A stretch of DNA of 8,765 nucleotides from Desulfovibrionaceae bacterium (GCA_030539415.1 JAUNSE010000062.1:1-8765); one strand, 5' to 3'; counted from the first letter of the stretch, positions 1 to 6,337 are shown. Numbers and translations are program-made. The notes: a model not told the origin generated them from the sequence alone.

Positions 1-52
1 GACAGCCTATGACGATCACCTTCCAAAATCAACACTTTGGTTCAACAGAGCC
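1..52. other. Window edge, possible insertion-sequence end
   Basis: No gene is visible in these 52 bases. Read on the minus strand, the stretch begins at position 52 with GGCTCTGTTGAACCAAAG, directly beside the T-tract of the tRNA-Leu terminator. The opening GGCTCTGTTG resembles, from memory, terminal repeats of several IS families (IS6-like and IS5/IS1182-like elements). If so, an element would extend leftward out of the window. No second end or transposase can be seen, so this is a weak call. Confidence 0.2.
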
Positions 53-88
53 AAAAATAAAAAGCCGAAATCATCTTCTGATTTCGGC
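53..88 (-). terminator. Rho-independent terminator of tRNA-Leu
   Basis: On the minus strand a perfect 10-bp stem (GCCGAAATCA at 64-73 pairs with TGATTTCGGC at 79-88) with a 5-nt loop is followed by TTTTTATTTTT (63-53). It lies 17 nt past the CCA end of the tRNA-Leu gene, in the right orientation to end that transcript. Confidence 0.9.
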
Positions 89-105
89 CTTCTATTGCTT
101 TTGGA

Positions 106-192
106 TGGTGCCGAAGGGGAGAGTCGAACTCCCACTCCCTTGCGAGAACTAGACCCTGAACCTAGCGTGTCTACCAATTCCACCACTTCGGC
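106..192 (-). tRNA. tRNA-Leu (anticodon CAG)
   Basis: The minus strand reads as a complete class II tRNA. The 7-bp acceptor stem GCCGAAG (from 192) pairs with CTTCGGC, followed by discriminator A and an encoded CCA (108-106). The anticodon arm is CTAGG-TTCAGGG-TCTAG, which places CAG at the anticodon. The variable arm is long (CTCGCAAGGGAG type), as in leucine tRNAs, and the T-arm contains GTTCGACTC. It decodes CUG leucine codons, which are abundant in these GC-rich genes. It is transcribed alone, divergently from the HD-domain gene, from a promoter ending about 10 nt upstream, and closes at its own terminator. Confidence 0.96.
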
Positions 193-494
193 GCGAAAAG
201 GATATCTACGCTCTTCCCCCCTTCTTGGCAAGCTTTTTTTTCTTCCCCGGCTCAAATTCTTCACATTTTCATCTTCAACACTTCAAGATTTCTGCTGTTT
301 ATTTTTCCATTTCTCTCCCTTCCTCCGGGCGAGGCCTGAAGAGAGACGCAGCTGCCCGGCCGGTTTGCGCTCGCGGCCAAAGAAGGCTATTCCCTCACAG
401 CGCCTTCACATTCTGCCGCCCGACGGGGGCCCTCCGCTCGAAAAACACCTGCCGAAAGCGCCCTGCCCCTGCCCGCCGCGCCCGGGAGAGTCCC
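193..494. other. Divergent intergenic gap between tRNA-Leu and the HD gene
   Basis: This 302-nt gap holds the tRNA-Leu promoter at its left edge. From about 209 to 330 the plus strand is strongly pyrimidine-rich, including a run of eight T at 233-240. I see no convincing promoter for the rightward gene. A rightward reading frame continues upstream of 495, but its translation looks like noncoding sequence (Pro/Arg-rich, crossing the purine/pyrimidine-skewed DNA), so I do not extend the gene into it. Confidence 0.5.
203..231 (-). promoter_or_regulatory. Sigma70-type promoter of tRNA-Leu
   Basis: On the minus strand, TTGCCA (231-226) and TAGATA (208-203) are separated by exactly 17 bp. The -10 box ends 10 nt before the mature tRNA 5' end, so the primary transcript would carry only a few leader bases. 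The same TTGCCA -35 box with 17-bp spacing precedes tRNA-Ser. Confidence 0.8.
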
Positions 495-1553
495 ATGAAA
501 ACCGACCGCATCGCCCTCCGCCGCCAGCTGCTTGTCTTTCTGTACAATGCCTGTCCCGACCTTGTCTGCGCCCTCAAGGAAAGCCGGCACGTCTATCCCG
601 GCCAGCTCAGCCCCTATCATCTGGAGGACAGTGTCTGGACGCACACGCTGCTCGCCCTGCAGGCCGCCCTGGACAGAGAAGATTTCACCATTGAGGACAT
701 CCTCTGCGCGCTGGTGCACGACTTCGCCAAGCCGGCCTCGGCGGCCGTGATCCGCAAAAGCGACGGCACGAAGAAAATCTCCTTCGCCCGTCACGGGCCC
801 ATGGGCGCGCAGGCCGCGGTGGACTTTCTGGCCGCCCTCTGCAGGCACATGCCGGGCCTCATCGATGCGGACGGCATCGCCCGCATCGCCGCCGCCGTCT
901 CCGGGCACATCGAATTCTACGATCTGCGCGACGCGGAGGAGGCCCTGCGCTACTGCAGCAACGATCCCGCCCTGCTGCGCACGCTCTCGCGCATTCTCTA
1001 CTGCGACCTGCAGGGCAGCGTGCTGGACCCGGCTCAGGCTTCCTATGCCGCCAATCTGGCGCTGCTCGAAGACATAGAGCGCAGACTCTCCGGCCCGCTT
1101 GAAAGGGAGACGGCCGGCCCCGCCGAAGGGCCCGGCCTGCATCTTGTCTGCGGCCAGGACACGGAGGCGAAGCGGAATCTGGTGGAAAGGCTTGCCGGCG
1201 GCCGCCTTGTTGTCCGGGGCGCGGACGGCGAGAACGCCTCAGAGACCGCGGAGCGCGTGCTCGAGGCCGTTGAAGGCCGCCCCGCGGCCCTCGGGGAGGG
1301 AGTGCTCGTCGTGCGCCGCCTGCGCACGCGCCGCAGCCGCAAGGCCCTGGCGAATGTGCTGGCCGACCGCCTTCCCGGCGTGCCCCTGACCTGCACCTGC
1401 GCGCTCTCCCCTTCTCCGGAGTCCTGGTATCCGCAGATGCCCTCCTGCTCGCAGCGCACGGGACTCCCTCCCGCGGCCGGCGAGCTTGTCATGCCGAGCC
1501 TCCTCTTCGAACCGCGCCTTGCAAGGGTGAGCATTGTCTTCGCGGCCGACTGA
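495..1553 (+). CDS. HD-domain phosphohydrolase fused to a degenerate P-loop kinase-like domain
   Basis: This encodes a 352-residue soluble protein. The ATG at 495 follows GGGAG (484-488) at 6 nt, and no better start exists. Residues about 35-200 form an HD metal-phosphohydrolase domain: H50 (VWTH), the H75-D76 doublet in ALVHDFAKP, H100 in FARHGPMGA, H138 (SGHIEFYD) and D171 (CDLQGS). The pattern recalls the HD part of CCA-adding enzymes. Residues about 214-352 match, in spacing and secondary structure, the T4 polynucleotide-kinase-type P-loop domain found after HD domains in related proteins. It includes the strand-helix pattern LVVRRLRTRRSRKAL (271-285) and a closing basic/hydrophobic tail. 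The Walker A motif has decayed to GQDTEAKRN (220-228), and the usual catalytic D-x-x-R is absent. I infer a nucleotide or RNA-end phosphohydrolase with an inactive kinase half. The substrate is unknown. The gene stands alone, followed by the ddh promoter. Confidence 0.75.
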   Translation: MKTDRIALRRQLLVFLYNACPDLVCALKESRHVYPGQLSPYHLEDSVWTHTLLALQAALDREDFTIEDILCALVHDFAKPASAAVIRKSDGTKKISFARHGPMGAQAAVDFLAALCRHMPGLIDADGIARIAAAVSGHIEFYDLRDAEEALRYCSNDPALLRTLSRILYCDLQGSVLDPAQASYAANLALLEDIERRLSGPLERETAGPAEGPGLHLVCGQDTEAKRNLVERLAGGRLVVRGADGENASETAERVLEAVEGRPAALGEGVLVVRRLRTRRSRKALANVLADRLPGVPLTCTCALSPSPESWYPQMPSCSQRTGLPPAAGELVMPSLLFEPRLARVSIVFAAD

Positions 1554-1627
1554 GAAAAGAGCGCATGAAGGCTCTCTGAAGCAGCGCTGTGGCGTGCGCA
1601 TCTCCTGCCGCCGAAGCCTGACATACA

Positions 1628-1656
1628 TTGCTTTTGCAAATTTCTCACTATATAAT
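1628..1656 (+). promoter_or_regulatory. Sigma70-type promoter of ddh
   Basis: TTGCTT (1628-1633) and a perfect TATAAT (1651-1656) are spaced by 17 bp. Transcription would start near 1663, giving a leader of about 83 nt before the ddh ATG. The AT-rich patch stands out from its GC-rich surroundings. Confidence 0.8.
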
Positions 1657-1746
1657 GAAGCGTTTTCAATGACAGCCGGGCCTTGCGCCCATCCCCCGCC
1701 TGTCTGACGAGTTTGCCCTCCTCTTCTGCTTTATTTAGGAGATTCC

Positions 1747-2679
1747 ATGGCCTTTACCGCTGCTGTTCTCGGACTCGGCAATATCGGACGCTGTGTCATC
1801 CGCTCCCTCGAGCAGGCACCCGACTTCACCTGTGTCGGTGTCGTGCGCCGCGCCACCTCCATCGGGACCACCACGTACGACCTGCGCGGCGTGCCCGATT
1901 TTCCGAGCTTTGACGACCTGCTGAACAATGTCGAGCGCCCCGACGTCGTCATCATGGGCCTGCCGTCCCGCCTCTCCCCCCATGCGGCCGCAGAACTTCT
2001 TTCCAGGGGCTTCAACACCGTTGACAGCTTCGACATCCACGACCGCATTGTGGAAGTCGTGGGCACGCTGGAAAACAAGGCCGAAAAAGGCCGCGCCGTC
2101 GCCGTGACGGCCGCCGGCTGGGACCCCGGCACGGACTCGATCATGCGCACCATGTTCGAAGCCATGGCCCCCGTGGGCACGACCTTCACCAATTTCGGCC
2201 GCGGCCGCTCCATGGGCCATTCGGCCGCCTGCCGCTCCCTGCCCGGCATTGCCGACGCCACCGCCATCACCATCCCGCTGGGCGGCGGCCGCCACTCCCG
2301 CCACGTCTTCGTGGTGCTGGAGAAGGGCTGCACCCAGGAGCAGGCCTACGAGACCATCAAGGCCGACCCCTATTTCGCCCATGACCCGCTGAACGTGACC
2401 GTGGTCAGGGACTCGAAGGAGCTCGAGATGGTCGCCGACGCCTCCCACGGCGTTCTCATGGAGCGCGTGGGCGCCTCCGGCGCCGCCAACAACCAGCACC
2501 TCACCATGGAGATGCGCATCGACAACCCCGCCCTGACCGCCCAGATTCTGGTTGCCAGCGCCCGCGCCGCGGTGCGTCTGTGCCAGATGGAAAAGTACGG
2601 CTGCTACACCCTGATCGACATTCCGCCGATCATGCTGCTGCCCGGCGACAGGATGGAGCTGCTCGGACGCCTCGTGTAG
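1747..2679 (+). CDS. ddh: meso-diaminopimelate D-dehydrogenase
   Basis: This 310-residue cytosolic NADPH-dependent enzyme converts tetrahydrodipicolinate plus ammonia to meso-diaminopimelate in one step (reversible), serving lysine and peptidoglycan synthesis. The N-terminal Rossmann motif is GLGNIG (9-14), with R34-R35 placed to bind the NADP phosphate. VDSFD (92-96), the family hallmark AAGWDPG (122-128), and GRGRSMGHS (151-159) line the substrate site, as in Corynebacterium glutamicum Ddh, which I recall and can align by eye along its whole length. The family is about 310-330 residues, so the protein is complete. AGGAGA (1737-1742) precedes the ATG by 4 nt. The gene has its own promoter and terminator and no other dap gene beside it. 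Whether the cell also has a succinylase, acetylase or DapL route cannot be seen here. Confidence 0.93.
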   Translation: MAFTAAVLGLGNIGRCVIRSLEQAPDFTCVGVVRRATSIGTTTYDLRGVPDFPSFDDLLNNVERPDVVIMGLPSRLSPHAAAELLSRGFNTVDSFDIHDRIVEVVGTLENKAEKGRAVAVTAAGWDPGTDSIMRTMFEAMAPVGTTFTNFGRGRSMGHSAACRSLPGIADATAITIPLGGGRHSRHVFVVLEKGCTQEQAYETIKADPYFAHDPLNVTVVRDSKELEMVADASHGVLMERVGASGAANNQHLTMEMRIDNPALTAQILVASARAAVRLCQMEKYGCYTLIDIPPIMLLPGDRMELLGRLV

Positions 2680-2700
2680 ATTTCAATCCGGCTTGATGAC

Positions 2701-2735
2701 AGGCCGCCGCCCCCAGGGACGGCGGCCTTGTGTTT
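2701..2735 (+). terminator. Terminator of ddh
   Basis: A perfect 9-bp stem (AGGCCGCCG at 2701-2709 pairs with CGGCGGCCT at 2720-2728) with a 10-nt loop is followed by TTGTGTTT. It begins 21 nt after the ddh stop codon. The T-tract is interrupted, but the very stable stem makes it a likely terminator. Confidence 0.75.
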
Positions 2736-3012
2736 GCAGAAGCTGCCCCGTCACGCACGGGGACTGATGCACTTTTCCAGTACACTGTGCTGACAGCGGT
2801 TTCCGCTGCGGATGCCTGCCGCGGAAAAACGCGCGCCGCCCGCGCGCATTTCCCGGTCCGCGCATCCGATGGCGAAAATCCGAACTGCCCGGATTCATGA
2901 CCGGAGCATGTCCGAAAAAACGGCTCTTCGCGGCCCTGGCCGCGGCTGAGGCGCCGGGTCCCGGCAATGTGCAGTTAGACAATATGGAACAATTTCTGTA
3001 TGGTGCCCGTTC
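2736..3012. other. hisD upstream region with several perfect inverted repeats
   Basis: No gene is seen. The stretch contains a row of small perfect hairpins: CCCCGT/ACGGGG (2746-2762), CAGCGG/CCGCTG with a 3-nt loop (2794-2808), CGCGGCC/GGCCGCG (2929-2944) and GCCGGG/CCCGGC (2953-2965). It also holds an odd-centred dyad, CAGTACACTGTGCTG (2778-2792). Only the last 40 nt become AT-rich, where a hisD promoter may lie. No long T-run follows any hairpin, so they do not look like simple terminators. Confidence 0.5.
2975..3004 (+). promoter_or_regulatory. Candidate promoter of the hisD operon
   Basis: TTAGAC (2975-2980) and TATGGT (2999-3004) are 18 bp apart in the only AT-rich part of the gap. Each box matches the sigma70 consensus only in part. 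The start site would fall near 3011, leaving a very short leader before the ribosome binding site at 3013-3018. Confidence 0.35.
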
Positions 3013-3024
3013 GAGAGGTACACC

Positions 3025-4326
3025 ATGGCACTTTGTCGTACAATTACTCTGCAAAACGAGCGTGAATGGGCCACTGCAGGCCAGTGGCTGAAGGAGCGCG
3101 CCAACCCCGGCGATGCCGGTGTGGACACCAAGGTTAGGGAAATACTGGAAAATGTCCGTGAGAAGGGCGATGCGGCCCTGACGGACTACACCAGACAGTT
3201 CGACTGTCCGACCTTCGAAGGCGCCCTGCGCGTCAGCGAGCAGGACATTGCCCTGGGCGCGGCCAGCGTGCCCACCGAGGCCAGGGACTGCATAGCCCAG
3301 GCTGCCGGCAACATCCGCGCCTTCCATGAGGAGCAGAAGGAGAAGACCTGGCTGCAGATGCGCCCCGACGGAAGCATTCTGGGCCAGATGGTCAATCCCG
3401 TGGCCCGCGCCGGCCTCTACGTGCCCGGCGGCAAGGGCGGCAACACGCCCCTCGTGTCCAGCTTCCTGATGAACGCCATCCCGGCGATGGTGGCCGGCGT
3501 TCCGGACATCGCCGTCTGCACGCCGCCGCGCGCCGACGGCACGGTCAATCCCGTCATTCTGGCCGCCGCGCATCTGCTCGACATCCACGAGGTCTACCGC
3601 GTGGGCGGCGCCTGGTCCATCGGCGCCATGGCCTACGGCACCGAGTCCATCGCGCCGGTCGATGTCATCGCCGGCCCCGGCAACATTTTCGTGACCACGG
3701 CCAAGCGCATGGTCCAGGGCACGGTCGGCATCGACATGATTGCCGGCCCGAGCGAGGTCTGCGTCATCGCGGACGGCTCCGCCAACATCCGCTGGCTGGC
3801 CGCCGACCTGCTGAGCCAGGCCGAGCACGATCCCCTGGCCTCGGCCATCTGCATCGTCTTCGAGCCCATGCACGCGGCCGCGCTGGCCAAGGAGCTGGAC
3901 GAGCAGGTCAAGAAGCTCCCCAGGGCGGAAATCGCCAGCAAGTCCCTGAAGGACTGGAGCGCCATCGTGGTGGTGCCCTCCCTCAACGAGGCCATCGCGG
4001 TGGCCAACCAGATTGCCCCCGAGCATCTGGAGCTGTCCATCCGCACGCCCTGGGACGCTCTCCCGTACATCAAGAACGCCGGTGCGGTCTTCCTGGGCCA
4101 TCACAGCCCCGAACCCGTGGGCGACTACTTCGCCGGCCCGAACCATGTCCTGCCGACCCTCGGGACGGCGCGCTTCTCCTCCGCCCTGTCGGTGCAGACC
4201 TTCTGCAAGAAGACAAGCATCATTGCCACGTCCAGGAACTTCCTGCGCGACAACAGGGACGCCATCGCCGCGCTCGCGCGTCTGGAAGGCCTGGAGGCGC
4301 ACGCGCTCTCGGTCGAGGCCAGATAA
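3025..4326 (+). CDS. hisD: Histidinol dehydrogenase
   Basis: HisD (433 residues, the usual length) performs the last two steps of histidine synthesis, the four-electron NAD-dependent oxidation of L-histidinol to L-histidine, as a zinc-dependent homodimer in the cytosol. The expected metal ligands are present: Q265 and H268 in SQAEHDP, D367 in VGDYFAGPNH, and H426 in LEAHALSVE. The catalytic pair E333-H334 sits in APEHLEL. The glycine-rich family signature spans about 209-245 (PVDVIAGPGN, then IDMIAGPSE). GAGAGG (3013-3018) lies 6 nt before the ATG. No other his gene is adjacent; instead purC and fabI follow on the same strand. The histidine pathway releases AICAR, the same intermediate that the purC branch feeds, which gives the pairing a metabolic logic. 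Confidence 0.96.
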   Translation: MALCRTITLQNEREWATAGQWLKERANPGDAGVDTKVREILENVREKGDAALTDYTRQFDCPTFEGALRVSEQDIALGAASVPTEARDCIAQAAGNIRAFHEEQKEKTWLQMRPDGSILGQMVNPVARAGLYVPGGKGGNTPLVSSFLMNAIPAMVAGVPDIAVCTPPRADGTVNPVILAAAHLLDIHEVYRVGGAWSIGAMAYGTESIAPVDVIAGPGNIFVTTAKRMVQGTVGIDMIAGPSEVCVIADGSANIRWLAADLLSQAEHDPLASAICIVFEPMHAAALAKELDEQVKKLPRAEIASKSLKDWSAIVVVPSLNEAIAVANQIAPEHLELSIRTPWDALPYIKNAGAVFLGHHSPEPVGDYFAGPNHVLPTLGTARFSSALSVQTFCKKTSIIATSRNFLRDNRDAIAALARLEGLEAHALSVEAR

Positions 4327-4357
4327 GGCTTTTCAGCCTGCCATTCCGAAAGAAACA

Positions 4358-4376
4358 GCGCCCGCCGCGCGGGCGC
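4358..4376 (+). repeat. Perfect GC hairpin between hisD and purC
   Basis: GCGCCCGC (4358-4365) pairs perfectly with GCGGGCGC (4369-4376) across a 3-nt loop, inside the 88-nt spacer. No T-run follows on the plus strand, so complete termination is unlikely. It may attenuate, mark an RNA-processing site, or protect one of the transcript halves. A smaller stem, AGGCT/AGCCT (4326-4339), overlaps the hisD stop codon. Confidence 0.5.
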
Positions 4377-4414
4377 GCACACGAGGCCATCCCCTGGCCC
4401 GATGAGGTATCAGA

Positions 4415-5314
4415 GTGAAAATTGTTACCAGCACCAGCATAGACGCCTATCCGCTTCTCTCCAGAGGCAAGGTTCGCGACATCTATGCTGTGGACGAGAG
4501 CACGCTGCTCATCGTCACCACCGACCGCATGAGCGCCTATGACTTCATGATGTCCCGTCCCATCCCGTACAAGGGCGTGGTTCTGAACCAGATCACCCTG
4601 TTCTGGATGGACATGTTCAAGGACATCATGCCCAACCATATCATCGAGAGCGATGCCTCCAAATTCCCGGCCGCCCTTGCGCCCTGGCGCGACGAGCTGG
4701 ACGGCAGAGCGGTGCTGGTCCGCAGGGCGAAGCCCCTGCCCATCGAGTGCATCGTGCGCGGCTACATCTCCGGCTCCGGCTGGAAGTCCTACAAGAAGGA
4801 CTGCACCATCTGCGGCCACAGCCTGCCCGCCGGCCTGAAGGAATCCGACAAGCTGGAAAAGGCAATCTTCACTCCCTCCACCAAGGCCGAATTCGGCCAG
4901 CACGACGAGAACATCTCCATCGAGCGCACCGCCGAAATCATGGGCCCCGAGCTCACCGCCAAGGTCGAGGAGCTGACCCTGACCATTTACGAGCGCGGCC
5001 GCGAATACGCCGCCTCCAGGGGCATCATTGTCGCCGACACCAAGTTTGAGTTTGGTCTTGTCGATGATACACTGTACCTCATCGACGAGGTGCTGACCCC
5101 CGACTCCTCCCGCTTCTGGCCCGCCGCCTCCTACGAGCCCGGCCACAGCCAGCCCAGCTTTGACAAGCAGTTCCTGCGCGACTGGCTGACGTCCCAGCCG
5201 TGGGACATGAAATCCGAACCGCCCGCCCTTCCCGACGAAGTCGTCGAAACCACGGCCGCCAGATATCAGGAAGCCTACAAAATCCTGACCGGCCGTGAGC
5301 TTGGCATCAATTAG
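4415..5314 (+). CDS. purC: SAICAR synthase (phosphoribosylaminoimidazole-succinocarboxamide synthase)
   Basis: PurC joins CAIR and aspartate with ATP to make SAICAR, a late step of purine synthesis in the cytosol. The protein has 299 residues, the longer (yeast-like) class of the family rather than the roughly 240-residue E. coli class. Motifs are in order: GKVRDIY (18-24), the ATP-binding start; TDRMSAYD (36-43); LPIECIVRGYISGSGWKSY (108-126), a signature; DTKFEFG (208-214); and LIDEVLTPDSSRFW (222-235). The start is GTG at 4415, preceded by GAGGT (4404-4408) at 6 nt. No in-frame ATG lies closer, since the first internal Met is deep within the DR-SAYD motif. It is 88 nt downstream of hisD and 27 nt upstream of fabI, so probably cotranscribed. 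Confidence 0.95.
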   Translation: MKIVTSTSIDAYPLLSRGKVRDIYAVDESTLLIVTTDRMSAYDFMMSRPIPYKGVVLNQITLFWMDMFKDIMPNHIIESDASKFPAALAPWRDELDGRAVLVRRAKPLPIECIVRGYISGSGWKSYKKDCTICGHSLPAGLKESDKLEKAIFTPSTKAEFGQHDENISIERTAEIMGPELTAKVEELTLTIYERGREYAASRGIIVADTKFEFGLVDDTLYLIDEVLTPDSSRFWPAASYEPGHSQPSFDKQFLRDWLTSQPWDMKSEPPALPDEVVETTAARYQEAYKILTGRELGIN

Positions 5315-5341
5315 CAAACACGGAGAGAAGGAGAATAATTT

Positions 5342-6106
5342 ATGCTTTTAGAAGGAAAGAAGGCTCTTATCTTCGGCGTCGCCAACAATAAGAGCATCGC
5401 CTGGGGCATCGCCCAGGCCTTCAAGCAGGCCGGCGCCAGTCTGGCCTTCAACTACCTTGGGGACGCCATCAAGAAGCGTGTCGAGCCCCTGGCCGAAGAG
5501 ATCGGCGCCGACTTCACCTTCCAGTGTGATGTCAGCTCCGACGAGCAGATTGCCGCCTCCGCCGAACTCGTGAAGGAGAAGTGGGGCAACGTGGACATTC
5601 TGGTTCACTCCGTGGCCTTCGCCAACCGCGAGGACCTGCAGGGCGACTTCGTGTCCACCTCCCGCGCCGGCTTCCATCTGGCTCTGGACATTTCCGCCTA
5701 CTCTCTGGTGGCCCTGTGCCGCGAGTTCTCGCCCATGATGAACCCCGGCTCCTCGGTCATGGCCATGACCTACTACGCCTCCAACAAGATCATGCCCTTC
5801 TACAATGTCATGGCTGTTGCCAAGGCCGCTCTCGAATGCGAGGTGCGCTACCTGGCCAACGACCTCGGTCCCAAGGGCATCCGCGTCAACGCCATCAGCG
5901 CCGGCCCGGTGAAAACGCTGGCCGCCTCCGCCGTGCACAGCCTCAAGGGCGCCCTCGGCAAGATCGAGGAGAACGCTCCGCTGCGCCGCAACATCACTCC
6001 TCTCGATGTGGGCGGCACCGCCACCTACCTGGCCTCCCCGCTCTCCAGCGCGGTCACCGGCCAGGTGGTCTTCGTCGACAGCGGCATCAGCCTTGTCATG
6101 TGCTAG
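5342..6106 (+). CDS. fabI: Enoyl-[acyl-carrier-protein] reductase (NADH)
   Basis: FabI (254 residues) reduces the trans-2-enoyl-ACP double bond in each round of type II fatty acid synthesis. It is a divergent short-chain dehydrogenase. The cofactor motif is GVANNKSIAWGIA (12-24). The catalytic set is Y144, Y154 and K161 in TYYASNKIMPFYNVMAVAK (143-161), equivalent to Y146, Y156 and K163 of E. coli FabI. The stretch SVAFANREDL (90-99) places alanine at the site of E. coli Gly93, a position tied to triclosan sensitivity; as I recall, alanine is also the normal residue in Staphylococcus FabI, so this alone says nothing about resistance. A purine-rich ribosome site (AAGGAG, about 8 nt before the ATG) lies in the 27-nt gap after purC. 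The protein is complete, ending in the usual VVFVDSGI region plus a short tail. Confidence 0.95.
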   Translation: MLLEGKKALIFGVANNKSIAWGIAQAFKQAGASLAFNYLGDAIKKRVEPLAEEIGADFTFQCDVSSDEQIAASAELVKEKWGNVDILVHSVAFANREDLQGDFVSTSRAGFHLALDISAYSLVALCREFSPMMNPGSSVMAMTYYASNKIMPFYNVMAVAKAALECEVRYLANDLGPKGIRVNAISAGPVKTLAASAVHSLKGALGKIEENAPLRRNITPLDVGGTATYLASPLSSAVTGQVVFVDSGISLVMC

Positions 6107-6124
6107 CAGCAGACCGGAGGCCCA

Positions 6125-6262
6125 ATGGACGTCGTATCACTCAATGATGCAGCCATCACTCTGTGCGGCATCCTGGGCGTAGGCCTTTTCTACTGGATTG
6201 GCAAAAAGGGGCCGGTCAAGCCGCCCAGGAAAGAGGAAGACAGCGACTCTCAAAAAGATTAG
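6125..6262 (+). CDS. Small single-pass membrane protein, function unknown
   Basis: This 45-codon gene begins 18 nt after the fabI stop. A strong GGAGG (6116-6120) lies 4 nt before the ATG, so it is well placed for translation as the last gene of the operon. Residues about 8-26 (AAITLCGILGVGLFYWIG) form one hydrophobic helix. It is followed at once by KKGPVKPPRK (27-36), whose positive charges predict a cytoplasmic C-terminus, and then by an acidic/polar tail (EEDSDSQKD). I do not recognise a family. In shape it resembles small accessory subunits of membrane complexes (for example CcoQ-like peptides), but there is no sequence evidence for that. The case for a real gene rests on the ribosome site, tight spacing, and a coherent membrane-plus-charge pattern. 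Confidence 0.65.
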   Translation: MDVVSLNDAAITLCGILGVGLFYWIGKKGPVKPPRKEEDSDSQKD

Positions 6263-6292
6263 TTAATTTTTTATGGGAAACGCATTTTTCTC

Positions 6293-6321
6293 TTGCCAAG
6301 CCCGTTTAAAAACCGTATAAA
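6293..6321 (+). promoter_or_regulatory. Sigma70-type promoter of tRNA-Ser
   Basis: TTGCCA (6293-6298) and TATAAA (6316-6321) are separated by 17 bp and end 16 nt before the mature tRNA. An AT-rich stretch (6252-6274, with runs of A and T) lies just upstream and could act as an UP element. The -35 box is identical to that of the tRNA-Leu promoter. Confidence 0.85.
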
Positions 6322-6337
6322 GCACAAGTTCTTTCGC

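Noticed and set aside
16..264. Minus-strand 82-codon frame containing VELVDTLGSGSS and GVRLSPSAP
   Set aside because: It is the familiar spurious translation of a tRNA-Leu gene plus flanking terminator and promoter.
225..494. N-terminal extension of the HD protein
   Set aside because: The added residues are low-complexity Phe/Ser then Pro/Arg-rich, and the GGGAG plus ATG at 495 matches the domain start.
2683..4302. 539-codon minus-strand frame opposite hisD
   Set aside because: It is an antisense shadow of hisD, rich in Gly/Asp/His/Val as expected for the complement of a GC-rich gene; hisD motifs are unambiguous.
4220..5317. 365-codon minus-strand frame opposite purC
   Set aside because: It is the complement of the clearly recognised purC and the end of hisD, with no motif of its own.
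5342..6106. Triclosan-resistant FabI from alanine at the E. coli Gly93 site
   Set aside because: Alanine there is, as I recall, normal in other sensitive FabI lineages, so resistance cannot be inferred.
6252..6272. AT-rich A-run/T-run as operon terminator after the small membrane gene
   Set aside because: The possible stem is all A-T with a bulge and a 2-nt loop; it is more likely an UP element of the tRNA-Ser promoter.
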